Translations under genes and position numbers: made by a program
Shown: positions 16,990 to 25,311 of the stretch, in pieces
Numbering within the stretch: the first letter of the stretch is position 1
Layout of the letters: the number at the start of each line of letters is the position of its first letter
Source: JAMZMI01 sp963848175
Lineage (GTDB): Bacteria; Bacteroidota; Bacteroidia; Cytophagales; Cyclobacteriaceae
Assembly: GCA_963848175.1 (NCBI GenBank)
Contig: CAWKCO010000012.1
Location: 620,001 to 684,000, forward strand
Reading direction: 5' to 3'
DNA: 64,000 nt
The notes under the pieces: generated by a model
What the model saw: only the letters and a program-made list of their open reading frames with translations
Databases searched by the model: none
Told to the model about the DNA's origin: nothing

Positions 16990-17658
16990 ATGCATCACGA
17001 CATGGAGATAGCCGAGATCAAACAACAAATAGAAAAGTACAAGAGTGAGGGTAAAAAGATGTTTACTACATCTTCATTCCAAACGCACAGTTTGGTGATG
17101 CTTCACATCTTAAGTAGGATAGACAATACCATTCCAATCTACTTTTTGAATACTGGCTACCATTTTCCTGAGACGGTAGCTTTTAAGGATCAAGTAGCTG
17201 CAGAATTTGGGATCAACGTGCTGGAGACCAAGTCTTCTATGCCTCGATTTATGCAGAAAGACGCAGACGGCCGTTTGTTATTTACTTCTGACCCTGATCA
17301 TTGCTGCTATATCAACAAGACCGCTCCTACCGAGCACCTTTTGAAAAACCATGACGTCTGGATCAATGGAGTGAGAGGGGATCAAAGTGCAGTGCGAAAA
17401 GCCATGACCACAGAGCAGCCAGCACCTTTTGATACCGTCCGATTCCACCCTATGCTCGATTGGAATATGAAGCAGATATTTGCGTACATTCGCGAACACA
17501 ATCTACCTCGTCATCCACTCGACGCGAAAGGATACATGAGCATCGGTTGCGAACCATGTACTCGTAAAATGGATCCTGAGATGCAGGAAAGAGAGGCCAG
17601 ATGGTATGGTATGAATAAAGTAGAATGCGGATTGCATACCGATTTGGTGAAAAAATAA
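16990..17658 (+). CDS. cysH: Adenylyl-sulfate (APS) reductase, assimilatory
   Basis: A 222-residue enzyme reducing activated sulfate to sulfite in sulfate assimilation. The fold is the PP-loop type with TTSSFQTHSLVMLHIL and the INGVRGDQSAVR segment. The iron-sulfur cysteines C105-C106 and C187-x-x-C190 (HCCYINK, IGCEPCTR) are all present, which marks the [4Fe-4S] APS-reducing form, not the E. coli PAPS form that lacks them. The catalytic Cys is C213 in ECGLH. A second Met at residue 5 is an alternative start. No other sulfate genes are adjacent. Confidence 0.94.
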   Translation: MHHDMEIAEIKQQIEKYKSEGKKMFTTSSFQTHSLVMLHILSRIDNTIPIYFLNTGYHFPETVAFKDQVAAEFGINVLETKSSMPRFMQKDADGRLLFTSDPDHCCYINKTAPTEHLLKNHDVWINGVRGDQSAVRKAMTTEQPAPFDTVRFHPMLDWNMKQIFAYIREHNLPRHPLDAKGYMSIGCEPCTRKMDPEMQEREARWYGMNKVECGLHTDLVKK

Positions 17659-17673
17659 TTTGATAAAATCAGT

Positions 17674-17712
17674 AAAATAGCGTCTATATCAGTTTGATAT
17701 AGACGCTATTTT
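17674..17712. terminator. Strong rho-independent terminator
   Basis: A perfect 17-bp stem (AAAATAGCGTCTATATC against its complement) with a 5-base loop AGTTT. It ends in TTTT on the plus strand and AAAA at the start, so it can work in both directions. Confidence 0.88.
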
Positions 17713-17733
17713 GTGCCAATATAAGTTAAGAAA

Positions 17734-18654
17734 ATGAATGTACTTGTAACAGGTGGAGCCGGATATATCGGTACGGAACTGCTTAATAATTTAACAGAAA
17801 ACCCAGCGGTAAAAAGCATTGTAGTGTATGACAATATGAGTCGAGGCACGCACACATTGTTCACTGGGCCAAAGTATAAAAACCACGAAAAAATCAAGTT
17901 TATTGAGGCCGAGCTTTTAGACTCAAGAAAACTTAAGAAAGCACTCGTAGGTATAGACGTAGTTTATCATCTAGCCGCAAAAGTAACAACCCCGTATGCG
18001 AATGTTGATGCTCATTATTTTGAACAAGTCAATCATTGGGGCACGGCAGAACTAGTATATGCTGTAGAGGAGAGCGACGTTAAGCAGTTCGTCTATATAA
18101 GCAGCATCGGTGTATATGGTTCTTCTACCTCAGAAATCGAAGAAGATACAGAACCTAACCCACGCACATTCTACGCCATTTCCAAATTCAGAGGCGAAGA
18201 GCACGTGAAGCGTTTAGAAAGCAAAATTAAAACGCATATTATCCGCTGTGGAAATGTATATGGCTATAGCCGTAGCATGAGATTCGATTCAGTGATTAAT
18301 AAGTGGATTTTTGAAAGCAATTTCAACAATCAAATTTCCATCCATGGCAATGGAAAGCAAAGCAGAGCATTTTTACATATCAATATGCTTTGTGATGTTT
18401 TCAACCAACTGATAACCACAGATGTTCCTTCTGGAATTTACAATTTGGTTGAGAGAAACATGAGTATGATGGACATTGTAGACATTTTAAAGGCCATCAA
18501 CCCGCCATTGGAGTTCATCTTCATCAATCAGCATTTGAACTTGAAATCTATCTCTGTGAGTAATGATTTGAAACTGAAAAAATATATCAATATACAGCCA
18601 GTAACTACTTTTGATGAGGAACTAAAAGCATTTGGCGCTCAGTTTTCATTCTAA
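17734..18654 (+). CDS. NAD-dependent epimerase/dehydratase, extended SDR family
   Basis: A 306-residue extended short-chain dehydrogenase, most like UDP-glucose 4-epimerase and related nucleotide-sugar enzymes. It has TGGAGYIGTEL at the N-terminus, DVVYHLAAKVTTP near residue 72, the catalytic Ser in YISSIGVYG, and the Tyr-Lys pair in FYAISKFRGEEH. The C-terminal half carries the substrate-binding RCGNVYGYSRSMRFD. Substrate cannot be told from the sequence. No sugar-nucleotide cluster surrounds it. The very strong terminator just upstream means that it has its own promoter. Confidence 0.87.
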   Translation: MNVLVTGGAGYIGTELLNNLTENPAVKSIVVYDNMSRGTHTLFTGPKYKNHEKIKFIEAELLDSRKLKKALVGIDVVYHLAAKVTTPYANVDAHYFEQVNHWGTAELVYAVEESDVKQFVYISSIGVYGSSTSEIEEDTEPNPRTFYAISKFRGEEHVKRLESKIKTHIIRCGNVYGYSRSMRFDSVINKWIFESNFNNQISIHGNGKQSRAFLHINMLCDVFNQLITTDVPSGIYNLVERNMSMMDIVDILKAINPPLEFIFINQHLNLKSISVSNDLKLKKYINIQPVTTFDEELKAFGAQFSF

Positions 18655-18661
18655 AGAAGCA

Positions 18662-19093
18662 TCAACTGGCAGGATTCATTTTGAAGGGATTAGCTCCCTC
18701 CTTTCGGGCTTGAAAGATGCGCATATAAAGCATATGTGCCATGTTTCGAGCCCTTTCTTTTGCCATTTGCTGCAGGCTCCCCTGAAAAAGCTCATCTAAG
18801 GTTTGAAACCAAAGCTCAAGCCAATGCCCAAAATGGGCTTGTTCGATGCTATTATTAAAATGTTGATCTACCTCAACGTGCGCTTTCATTGGATTGCCCT
18901 TAAAGGTCCTTTCCCTGAGTAAAGTTGATTGCCAAAAATCAGCCAGTTTACTTAGGTGCTCGTCCCAATCCTCTATTAGTTCATTAAAGAATGGAGCGAT
19001 CACTGGGTGTTTTCTTACTTTACTGTAAAAAGTATTCACTAATAACTCCACATCTTCCCTTGTCCTAATATCTCTTTTCTCCATCTTATCCAT
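18662..19093 (-). CDS. Truncated hemoglobin, group III
   Basis: A 143-residue 2-on-2 globin of group III. The family pattern is visible: FYSKVRKHPVIAPFF (helix B with the distal Tyr), KLADFWQSTLL (with the conserved Trp), KAHVEVDQHF near the haem with the proximal-side His, and FGHWLELWFQTLDELF. Such proteins bind O2 or NO and are linked to nitrosative or microaerobic stress. No partner gene is adjacent. It converges with the epimerase gene. MEKRDIRT four residues in is an alternative start. Confidence 0.9.
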   Translation of the reverse strand: MDKMEKRDIRTREDVELLVNTFYSKVRKHPVIAPFFNELIEDWDEHLSKLADFWQSTLLRERTFKGNPMKAHVEVDQHFNNSIEQAHFGHWLELWFQTLDELFQGSLQQMAKERARNMAHMLYMRIFQARKEGANPFKMNPAS

Positions 19094-19393
19094 TTGATTT
19101 CGTCTTACCCTATCGCTGTAAGACTGACGCTTGCAACCCTATTAATTATTTTGAAATGCAAAATTAGACCATGCATATCAAGACCTAGATGACTTTTTGC
19201 GCATTTATATAAAGTCCATTTTATAATTACACAAACATTGGCTGTTTGCTGCTTATTATCAGATAGTTATAAAAATTTCTCGTGTAAAAGGCTCATAGCC
19301 TCTATGTAACTATGATTTCCGTCAACCTATTATGGGATACAAAAAAAGGCTGAAAGCTCCCCTCCAACCTTTTCATAATAGATTAATTCTATT
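19094..19393. other. Intergenic gap
   Basis: Three hundred bases between two minus-strand genes. It would hold the globin promoter, but I see no clear -7 element, NO-regulator palindrome, RNA gene or small coding frame. Near 19345-19377 a weak AAAAGG/CCTTTT pairing could be the end of the globin-side region or a poor terminator. Confidence 0.3.
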
Positions 19394-19960
19394 CTAAGAC
19401 TTTGCCTTTACTGGAATTTCAAATCTTACATTCGAAAACTCAACTACAATAAGTGCAGAACCTCTCTCTACTTCTTTAAGAGTAATCGTGTGCTGCTCTA
19501 CCAAATCACTTTTGATCACTGGCACTTTGGTAGTAAGAATATCTTGTTCATGGTCTGGCTCAAATGCACCCCAATCACCCAACGAAGTATTTACAATGAT
19601 ATCAAAGGAATCACGTCCTGGTGTTGCATAGATTTTATAAGTTCCTTTTGGCAATGCCTCTCCGTTGAAGAGAACGTCTTGGCTAAAGCTCACTTCGGTG
19701 GCTTCATTGGCACCTAATCTCCAATACTTACCATAAGGTTGCAAAGCCCCTTCAGACTCCTCTCCAAAAATCACTCTATCACGTACAGAAGGCCTGCTAT
19801 AGGTCACCTCTGTTTGCAGATTTCCTGTGGTTAGCGAATCACTTCCTGGAGGGCTCAGCGTTCTATTTCTATTGCTCAAATACATAAATGCCGCTCCAAG
19901 GAGCATAATTACGATACCGACGGTAATGAGAATTCGTCTTCCTAGTTTTCCTATTTTCAT
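19394..19960 (-). CDS. DUF2911 domain-containing envelope protein
   Basis: About 188 residues: a short N-terminal membrane anchor (ILITVGIVIMLLGAAFMYL, roughly residues 10-30) and an exported DUF2911 domain. The domain shows TYSRPSVRDRVIFGE, PYGKYWRLGANEATEVSFS and LPKGTYKIYATPG in the order typical of this Bacteroidota family. Function is unknown; members are usually periplasmic or lipoproteins, but here no lipobox is seen. The Met at 19960 (MKIGKLGRR) makes a better signal anchor than the one at 19990. Confidence 0.85.
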   Translation of the reverse strand: MKIGKLGRRILITVGIVIMLLGAAFMYLSNRNRTLSPPGSDSLTTGNLQTEVTYSRPSVRDRVIFGEESEGALQPYGKYWRLGANEATEVSFSQDVLFNGEALPKGTYKIYATPGRDSFDIIVNTSLGDWGAFEPDHEQDILTTKVPVIKSDLVEQHTITLKEVERGSALIVVEFSNVRFEIPVKAKS

Positions 19961-20179
19961 TAGTATGTGTTTATAATTTTCATTTATCAAATGTAGTGGG
20001 CCAATCGAAAGGAATTTAGCAAAAACTTACGGTTCTCCACTGTGATTCATTCCAAGGATTCCTGCAAAGGCAGAATTGAGATGTTTGAGACGCTTAGTTT
20101 ATGCTCATTTCATATTCAATTCAAATTCTTGCGGTTAAAAATAACCGATTTTACCTAGAATGCGTATGTTTGATGCAAT

Positions 20180-20923
20180 ATGAAAGTATTAGGAATTGAT
20201 ATAGGAGGTTCTGGAATTAAAGGAGCTGTGGTTAACACCAAAACTGGCGAGTTGATTACTGAAAGAAAAAGGTTTCCTACTCCTCAACCAGCCACACCTG
20301 AAGCTATGCTAGACACTGTTGCAGAGCTGGTCAATAGCTTTAAATGGAAAGGAATTATTGGCTGTGGTTTTCCCGCAGCGGTACAACACGACATTGTGAG
20401 AACAGCTAGCAACATTGAAAAAAGTTGGATTGGACTTAATGCTGCTGAAGAAATCACCAAACGAACAGGCTGCCCCACACATGTAGTAAATGATGTGGAT
20501 GCCGCGGGTTTAGCTGAGATGAAATTTGGTGCAGGCAAAAAGCAAAAAGGTGTGACCATCGTTTTGGCAGCTGGCACAGGAATAGGCTCTGCCATTTTTA
20601 TTGAAAACACTTTAGTGCCCAATATGGAGTTAGGCTTCATTCATGTCAATGGAATGCCCGGTGAGCACTATGCTGCCAACTCTGTGAGAGAAAACGAAGA
20701 CCTAAGTTGGGAAGAATGGGGCAAACGTTTCAATGAATACCTGCAAAGACTCGAATCCCTTTTTTGGCCAGACCTTTTCATTTTAGGTGGAGGAGTAAGC
20801 AAAGAATATAAAGAGTATAAAAAATATTTTAAGCTAAACACCAAAATTGTACGCGCAAAAGCCAAAAATAACGCTGGAATAATCGGTGGAGCTTTAGCTG
20901 CCAAAGTAAAATTCAGATCATAA
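20180..20923 (+). CDS. ppgK: Polyphosphate glucokinase, ROK family
   Basis: A 247-residue sugar kinase of the ROK family resembling polyphosphate glucokinase, which phosphorylates glucose using polyphosphate or ATP. Motifs are GIDIGGSGIKGAVV (phosphate loop), VVNDVDAAGLAEM (catalytic Asp), AAGTGIGSAIF and LVPNMELGFIHVNG. The ROK zinc motif is absent, as in the polyphosphate subgroup. It is followed after 12 bases by a hydroxyacid dehydrogenase and then an acyl-CoA synthetase, all on the plus strand; the trio may be co-transcribed but does not form an obvious pathway. Confidence 0.87.
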   Translation: MKVLGIDIGGSGIKGAVVNTKTGELITERKRFPTPQPATPEAMLDTVAELVNSFKWKGIIGCGFPAAVQHDIVRTASNIEKSWIGLNAAEEITKRTGCPTHVVNDVDAAGLAEMKFGAGKKQKGVTIVLAAGTGIGSAIFIENTLVPNMELGFIHVNGMPGEHYAANSVRENEDLSWEEWGKRFNEYLQRLESLFWPDLFILGGGVSKEYKEYKKYFKLNTKIVRAKAKNNAGIIGGALAAKVKFRS

Positions 20924-20935
20924 AAAACCATAAAG

Positions 20936-21880
20936 TTGAACATAGTTATACTAGAGGCCTTTCACTCAAACCCTGGCGACCAATCTTGGTCAGCAATTGA
21001 GGCATTAGGTAATCTCACGATATACGAAAAGTCTTCTCAAGAGCAGCTTCTTCAGCGAGCTAAAGATGCCGATATTCTAATCACAAATAAGCTCTTGGTT
21101 ACCAAAGACGTACTAGATCAATTGCCCAAGTTGAAAATGATCCATCAGCTGGCCACAGGCACTGACAACATTGACAAAGAAGCGGCAAAAGCAAAGGGAG
21201 TAGTCGTGCAAAATGCTGTAGGATACAGTACCAATGCGGTGGCTCAACATGCTTTCGCATTAATGCTTGAGCTAAACAGCCATGTAGCGCTTCATTATGA
21301 TGACACACGCAATGGCGGCTGGACTAAATCAGGCGATTGGTGTCACATGATCAAAACACCTAGGGAGCTGGCCAACAAGAAGCTGGGGATTGTCGGTTTT
21401 GGAAAAATAGGTCAAAAAGCAGCGGAAATAGGACACGCTTTTGGAATGGAAATATTGGCCCATAGCAATCATGCAAAAGATGGACAATATCCTAATATCA
21501 AAATTGTAAGCCTCGATAAGCTAGCAAAGGAAAGTGATTTCGTTTCGCTCCACTCCCCACTTACTTCTCAAAACAAAGGAATGATAGAACAACATTTTTT
21601 TTCACAAATGAAGAAAAGTGCCTTTATCATCAATACTGCACGTGGAGGTCATATCAATGAAGAGGATTTAGTGGAGGCGTTGAAATCAGATCAAATTGCA
21701 GGTGCAGGACTTGATGTGCTTTGTGATGAACCACCGCATCATGACAATCCTTTATTAAAACTGGATAATTGTATCATTACGCCACACATCGCTTGGACTT
21801 CTTATGAAGCGAGGAAAGAATTGATCCAAATAGTAGCGGATAACATTGCTGATTTTATCAATTCATCCCAAAAGAATTAA
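20936..21880 (+). CDS. D-2-hydroxyacid dehydrogenase, glycerate dehydrogenase-like
   Basis: A 314-residue NAD(P)-dependent D-isomer-specific 2-hydroxyacid dehydrogenase. The nucleotide-binding loop is GIVGFGKIGQKAAE near residue 148, the substrate Arg lies in INTARGGHINEEDLVEAL, and the catalytic His in CIITPHIAWTS. The N-terminal part (ATGTDNIDKEAAKAKGV) matches glycerate/hydroxypyruvate reductases of the HprA type. Translation starts at TTG, 12 bases after ppgK; no in-frame ATG precedes the domain. The exact substrate is not determined. Confidence 0.88.
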   Translation: MNIVILEAFHSNPGDQSWSAIEALGNLTIYEKSSQEQLLQRAKDADILITNKLLVTKDVLDQLPKLKMIHQLATGTDNIDKEAAKAKGVVVQNAVGYSTNAVAQHAFALMLELNSHVALHYDDTRNGGWTKSGDWCHMIKTPRELANKKLGIVGFGKIGQKAAEIGHAFGMEILAHSNHAKDGQYPNIKIVSLDKLAKESDFVSLHSPLTSQNKGMIEQHFFSQMKKSAFIINTARGGHINEEDLVEALKSDQIAGAGLDVLCDEPPHHDNPLLKLDNCIITPHIAWTSYEARKELIQIVADNIADFINSSQKN

Positions 21881-21901
21881 GAACCCCATAAAAACCCATC
21901 T

Positions 21902-23575
21902 ATGAGCAATTACCCTTGGACTGCCCAATACCCACCGGAGGTTCCGCAAGAGATCAACCCCGAACAATACCCTTCACTTATTCATTTTTTCAACGACTGT
22001 GTGAAAAAATATGGCTCTGCTACCGCCTATGAAAATATGGGCATTGAGCTCTCTTTTGATGAGATAGATGAATTAAGTTCTGCTTTTGCAAATTACCTCA
22101 CTCACGAAACCAATCTCAAAATTGGTGATCGAGTGGCTTTGCAGCTACCCAACGTACTTCAATATCCTGTTGCGCTCTTTGGAGTTTTGAAGGCAGGAGT
22201 GGTGGTAGTTAACACCAACCCCCAGTACAAGCCATCCGAAATGGAACATCAGTTCAACGATGCTGGGGTAAAAGCGGTCATTATACTTAACACTTTTGCA
22301 TATAAACTAGAAGAAATTATGCCTCATGTCCCTAGTTTAGAGACGGTGATTTTGGCAGAAGTGGGTGATCTTTTAGGAACAATCAAAGGTGCTATTGTTG
22401 ACTTTGTGATAAAAAGAGTAAAAAGGATGGTTCCAGAGTATCACTTACCTATGGCAAAAGATTTTGGAGATGTCATTGAGTTGGGAAAAAAGCACGTGTA
22501 TGTGATGCCAAGCGTTTCTTTAAATGATTTAGCCCTCCTACAATATACCGGAGGCACCACAGGAGTCGCTAAAGGCGCAGCACTAAGCCACCGCAACCTA
22601 ATTGCCAACATTGAGCAAGTAGGTGCTTGGATGAAACCGAAACTCATAGAAGGCAAAGAAGTGACCATTACCGCACTCCCACTTTATCACGTCTTTGCGC
22701 TTACGGTCAACTGTTTCGGTATGCTAAAAATTGGCGCGAAAAATATCCTGATCACAGACCCTCGCAAAATGAAAGACTTTTGCAAAGTGCTCAAATCACA
22801 CCCTTTCAGTGTGATCACCGGAGTAAATACACTTTTCAATGGATTGATCCAGCAAGAGGACTTTGCTAAACTAGACTTTAGCCATCTGAAAGTAGCCGTT
22901 GCGGGTGGTATGGCTCTGCAAAAAGCGGTATTTGAAAAATGGAAGAATGTAACGGGAAATGAAATAGTAGAAGGCTATGGACTTTCAGAGACTTCCCCAC
23001 TTCTTTCGTGCAACCCCATCAATGGCAAAGGAAAACTAGGCACCATTGGCTTACCTGTACCATCCACCATTATGAAAATAATGAACGATGACGGCACAGA
23101 AGTACAACTTGGCGAGCATGGAGAAATCTGGGCTCAAGGCCCTCAAGTAATGACAGGCTATTGGCAAAATGATGCTGAGACGAAGAATGTGATGGAAGGC
23201 AACTGGTTCAAAACGGGTGACATTGGAATCATGGATTCAGAAGGGTTCATAAAAATCGTTGATCGCAAGAAGGAAATGATCAATGTCTCTGGAATGAAAG
23301 TGTTTCCAAACGAAGTGGAAGATGTACTCACCCAACTTGAGGGAGTTTTAGAAGCTGGTGTGATTGGAGTAGAAGATGAAGGTTCTGGGGAAGTAGTCAA
23401 AGCATTTATCGTCCTAAAAGACAAATACCTTACAAGGGATGATATTTTGATTCATTGTCGAAAGCACCTAGTGGCTTACAAGATGCCCAAACATATTGTT
23501 TTCAGAGAAGAACTTCCAAAATCCAATGTTGGAAAAATTCTAAGGAAGGAATTGCGCAAGGATACGGATGCTTAA
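21902..23575 (+). CDS. fadD: Long-chain fatty acid-CoA ligase
   Basis: A 557-residue adenylate-forming enzyme that activates fatty acids to acyl-CoA. The AMP-binding P-loop LLQYTGGTTGVAKGA is near residue 215, GYGLSETSP near 360, WFKTGDIG near 438, and KEMINVSGMKVFPNEVE marks the start of the C-terminal lid. The catalytic Lys is in NVGKILRKELR near 544. Domain order and length match FadD (EC 6.2.1.3). It lies 21 bases after the dehydrogenase gene. No beta-oxidation genes are nearby. Confidence 0.92.
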   Translation: MSNYPWTAQYPPEVPQEINPEQYPSLIHFFNDCVKKYGSATAYENMGIELSFDEIDELSSAFANYLTHETNLKIGDRVALQLPNVLQYPVALFGVLKAGVVVVNTNPQYKPSEMEHQFNDAGVKAVIILNTFAYKLEEIMPHVPSLETVILAEVGDLLGTIKGAIVDFVIKRVKRMVPEYHLPMAKDFGDVIELGKKHVYVMPSVSLNDLALLQYTGGTTGVAKGAALSHRNLIANIEQVGAWMKPKLIEGKEVTITALPLYHVFALTVNCFGMLKIGAKNILITDPRKMKDFCKVLKSHPFSVITGVNTLFNGLIQQEDFAKLDFSHLKVAVAGGMALQKAVFEKWKNVTGNEIVEGYGLSETSPLLSCNPINGKGKLGTIGLPVPSTIMKIMNDDGTEVQLGEHGEIWAQGPQVMTGYWQNDAETKNVMEGNWFKTGDIGIMDSEGFIKIVDRKKEMINVSGMKVFPNEVEDVLTQLEGVLEAGVIGVEDEGSGEVVKAFIVLKDKYLTRDDILIHCRKHLVAYKMPKHIVFREELPKSNVGKILRKELRKDTDA

Positions 23576-23627
23576 TGTTTAAAAAACGAGTTCAAAAACA
23601 GCTCATTTCATATATAATGATATAGGG

Positions 23628-23677
23628 CTGCACCCCGTACCACGAACCCAGCTCGGATCACAAAATATAGGGTGCAG
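23628..23677. repeat. Inverted repeat after the acyl-CoA ligase gene
   Basis: CTGCACCC (23628-23635) and GGGTGCAG (23670-23677) are perfect inverted repeats separated by 34 bases, between convergent genes. It could serve as a weak terminator, but no T run follows directly. Confidence 0.4.
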
Positions 23678-23699
23678 TCTATCTCATAGCATTTTTAAA

Positions 23700-24284
23700 C
23701 TATTTCTTTCTTACGGGCGTGTTAGAATAATCTCTATCAATTTCGGGCAAACCCAACATTTCTTTCACGTTGTTGTAATCAGAGACATCCACTCTCCCAT
23801 TGTCCCAAAAGTCTCCTGGTACAATAACCACACGCGCAACCCAATCATCAGTATCAGCAGCACCTAGCTCACCAAGTGGAAAATTGGCTTGAAGGAAAAC
23901 CCGTGCATCAGATGCAGTAAAGTCAAAATTGTATTGAAGAATACCTCCATCGCCATAGAGCACATTCTGCGGCAAGAGTCGCCAGATTTCCACATCCTCA
24001 CCATTGACCTGCTGTACTTCCCATAGAAAATAAACCAACGCAACATCCGTAACCAAGCCATCAAAATTTTCAGGGTAGTTCAGGAATACGGAATAATCAT
24101 TGCCAGCAGTAAAATCAATCCCATCAAACTCAAATACGATCCCGCTGCTTTCTCCCGGAATTCCCTGCGCTCCATCATTACCTTGAGGACCTCTTGGCCC
24201 TTGTGGGCCAACCACAGTTTCAGTACAAGCACTGAAAAATAGCAATGCTAAAAGAATAAATGAATGTGCTAATAATGTTTTCAT
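23700..24284 (-). CDS. Lipoprotein with collagen-like Gly-X-Y segment
   Basis: A 194-residue exported lipoprotein. The signal MKTLLAHSFILLALLFFSAC ends in a lipobox Cys at residue 20. Next come seven Gly-X-Y triplets starting GPQGPRGPQ, and then about 140 residues of beta-rich domain with FEFDGIDFTAGNDYSVFLN and WEVQQVNGEDVE. The open frame extends upstream to 24488, but that part overlaps the cold-shock gene region and has no signal; the Met at 24284 is clearly the start. Such collagen-like lipoproteins are frequent in Bacteroidota and of unknown function; the triplets are probably a spacer or trimerising stalk at the cell surface. Confidence 0.85.
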   Translation of the reverse strand: MKTLLAHSFILLALLFFSACTETVVGPQGPRGPQGNDGAQGIPGESSGIVFEFDGIDFTAGNDYSVFLNYPENFDGLVTDVALVYFLWEVQQVNGEDVEIWRLLPQNVLYGDGGILQYNFDFTASDARVFLQANFPLGELGAADTDDWVARVVIVPGDFWDNGRVDVSDYNNVKEMLGLPEIDRDYSNTPVRKK

Positions 24285-24392
24285 GGTTTTGATGTTTACG
24301 TTAAGAATCTTTGAAATCAATTCATACCAAACATTGTTCCAAACTTTAATTTTCTTCTTTCGTTGGTACTGAAAAATCTGTAAAGCACTATT

Positions 24393-24400
24393 TACATTTG
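24393..24400 (+). promoter_or_regulatory. -7 promoter element of the cold-shock gene
   Basis: TACATTTG matches TAnnTTTG exactly, 32 bases before the ATG. A -33 TTG at 24363-24365 is somewhat far (27 bases). Confidence 0.45.
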
Positions 24401-24432
24401 AGTACATTTTTTTATTTATTATTTCATTACTA

Positions 24433-24624
24433 ATGAACACAGGAAAAGTAAAGTTCTTTAATGAGTCCAAAGGCTTTGGGTTTATCAAAGAAGACGGATC
24501 ATCAAAAGAATATTTCGTTCACATATCTGGACTGGTGGACGAGATAAGAGAAAACGACGAAGTAACTTTCGATTTAAAAGAAGGTAAAAAGGGATTAAAT
24601 GCCATCAATGTAAAGCTTGCCTAA
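24433..24624 (+). CDS. Cold-shock family RNA-binding protein
   Basis: A 63-residue single cold-shock domain that binds single-stranded RNA and DNA. RNP1 is KGFGFIKED and RNP2 is EYFVHISGL; the start MNTGKVKFFNESKG and the closing GLNAINVKL are standard. Length is normal for the short Bacteroidota Csp proteins. It is monocistronic, with its own -7 element and a strong terminator. Confidence 0.95.
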   Translation: MNTGKVKFFNESKGFGFIKEDGSSKEYFVHISGLVDEIRENDEVTFDLKEGKKGLNAINVKLA

Positions 24625-24655
24625 GCCTCATTCACTGAAAATTTTAATCATTGCG

Positions 24656-24681
24656 AAAGCCTCCACTAGGAGGCTTTTTTC
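24656..24681. terminator. Bidirectional terminator between csp and osmC genes
   Basis: AAAGCCTCC and GGAGGCTTT form a 9-bp stem with loop ACTA and a run of six T on the plus strand. It ends where the OsmC stop codon begins. Confidence 0.88.
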
Positions 24682-25092
24682 TTATTCATCCACTATTTCA
24701 AAATCGTGAGTAATCACAATAGCAGGATCCAAAGAAGAGGCAACAGAACAGTACTTAGTCACTGCAAGTTCAACAATGCGCTCAGCTTCTTTATCTGTCA
24801 AGTCAGGGGAAACAAATTTATAGTGTATGTTAATTTTGGTGAACTTCTTCGGTATTTCATCCCTACGCGTACCTTCCACTACCCCAGAAAAATCCTTTAG
24901 TGTTTTTCTCCGCTTCTTTACCATCCCCACCATGTCCACTGCGGCACAAGAAATCAAGCCTGAGAGAAGCAGTTGCATTGGAGACATGGCATTTTTATCT
25001 GCTGCATCTAGCATATCTATCTCCACCCTATTGCCGCTTTCGTTCACACAGAAATATTCCTTATCGCTTTTGAAGCCTAATTCAATTTTCAT
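24682..25092 (-). CDS. OsmC/Ohr family protein
   Basis: A 136-residue OsmC-fold protein. The conserved Cys pair of peroxide-reducing members is partly seen: SGLISCAAVDMV holds the typical resolving-helix Cys, and the second Cys is in KYCSVASSLDP. The N-terminal beta-sheet with FCVNESGNRVEIDM is normal. Members reduce organic hydroperoxides with two active-site cysteines; both appear present, so a peroxidase role is plausible. It stands alone between terminator and the DAHP synthase promoter region. Confidence 0.87.
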   Translation of the reverse strand: MKIELGFKSDKEYFCVNESGNRVEIDMLDAADKNAMSPMQLLLSGLISCAAVDMVGMVKKRRKTLKDFSGVVEGTRRDEIPKKFTKINIHYKFVSPDLTDKEAERIVELAVTKYCSVASSLDPAIVITHDFEIVDE

Positions 25093-25254
25093 TTTTCCAA
25101 TATTTAATAATGCCGTTTATCGACAGCAAATATGGCAACAGAAGTTTTTAAGAGAAAGTTTATTCTCTTAAAATGCCAAAAGAGTCAGCTTAATCCCGTG
25201 CTGATGAGATCGGCAGACGCACTTTAGAATAGTTTTTCCTTTTCTAATTCTTTT

Positions 25255-25286
25255 TTTGGTTACACGCCGTGTAAAAATTACCTTTG
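25255..25286 (+). promoter_or_regulatory. Promoter of the DAHP synthase gene
   Basis: TTTG at 25255-25258 and TACCTTTG at 25279-25286 are separated by 20 bases, a full match to the Bacteroidota -33/-7 consensus (TTTG, TAnnTTTG). The predicted transcript start is about 20 bases before the ATG. Confidence 0.75.
25260..25274. promoter_or_regulatory. Candidate operator in the DAHP synthase promoter spacer
   Basis: TTACACG-C-CGTGTAA is a perfect 7-bp inverted repeat with one central base. It sits exactly between the -33 and -7 elements, where a bound dimeric repressor would block RNA polymerase. Confidence 0.65.
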
Positions 25287-25311
25287 CACACTATTTAAAA
25301 AAATCGGGATT

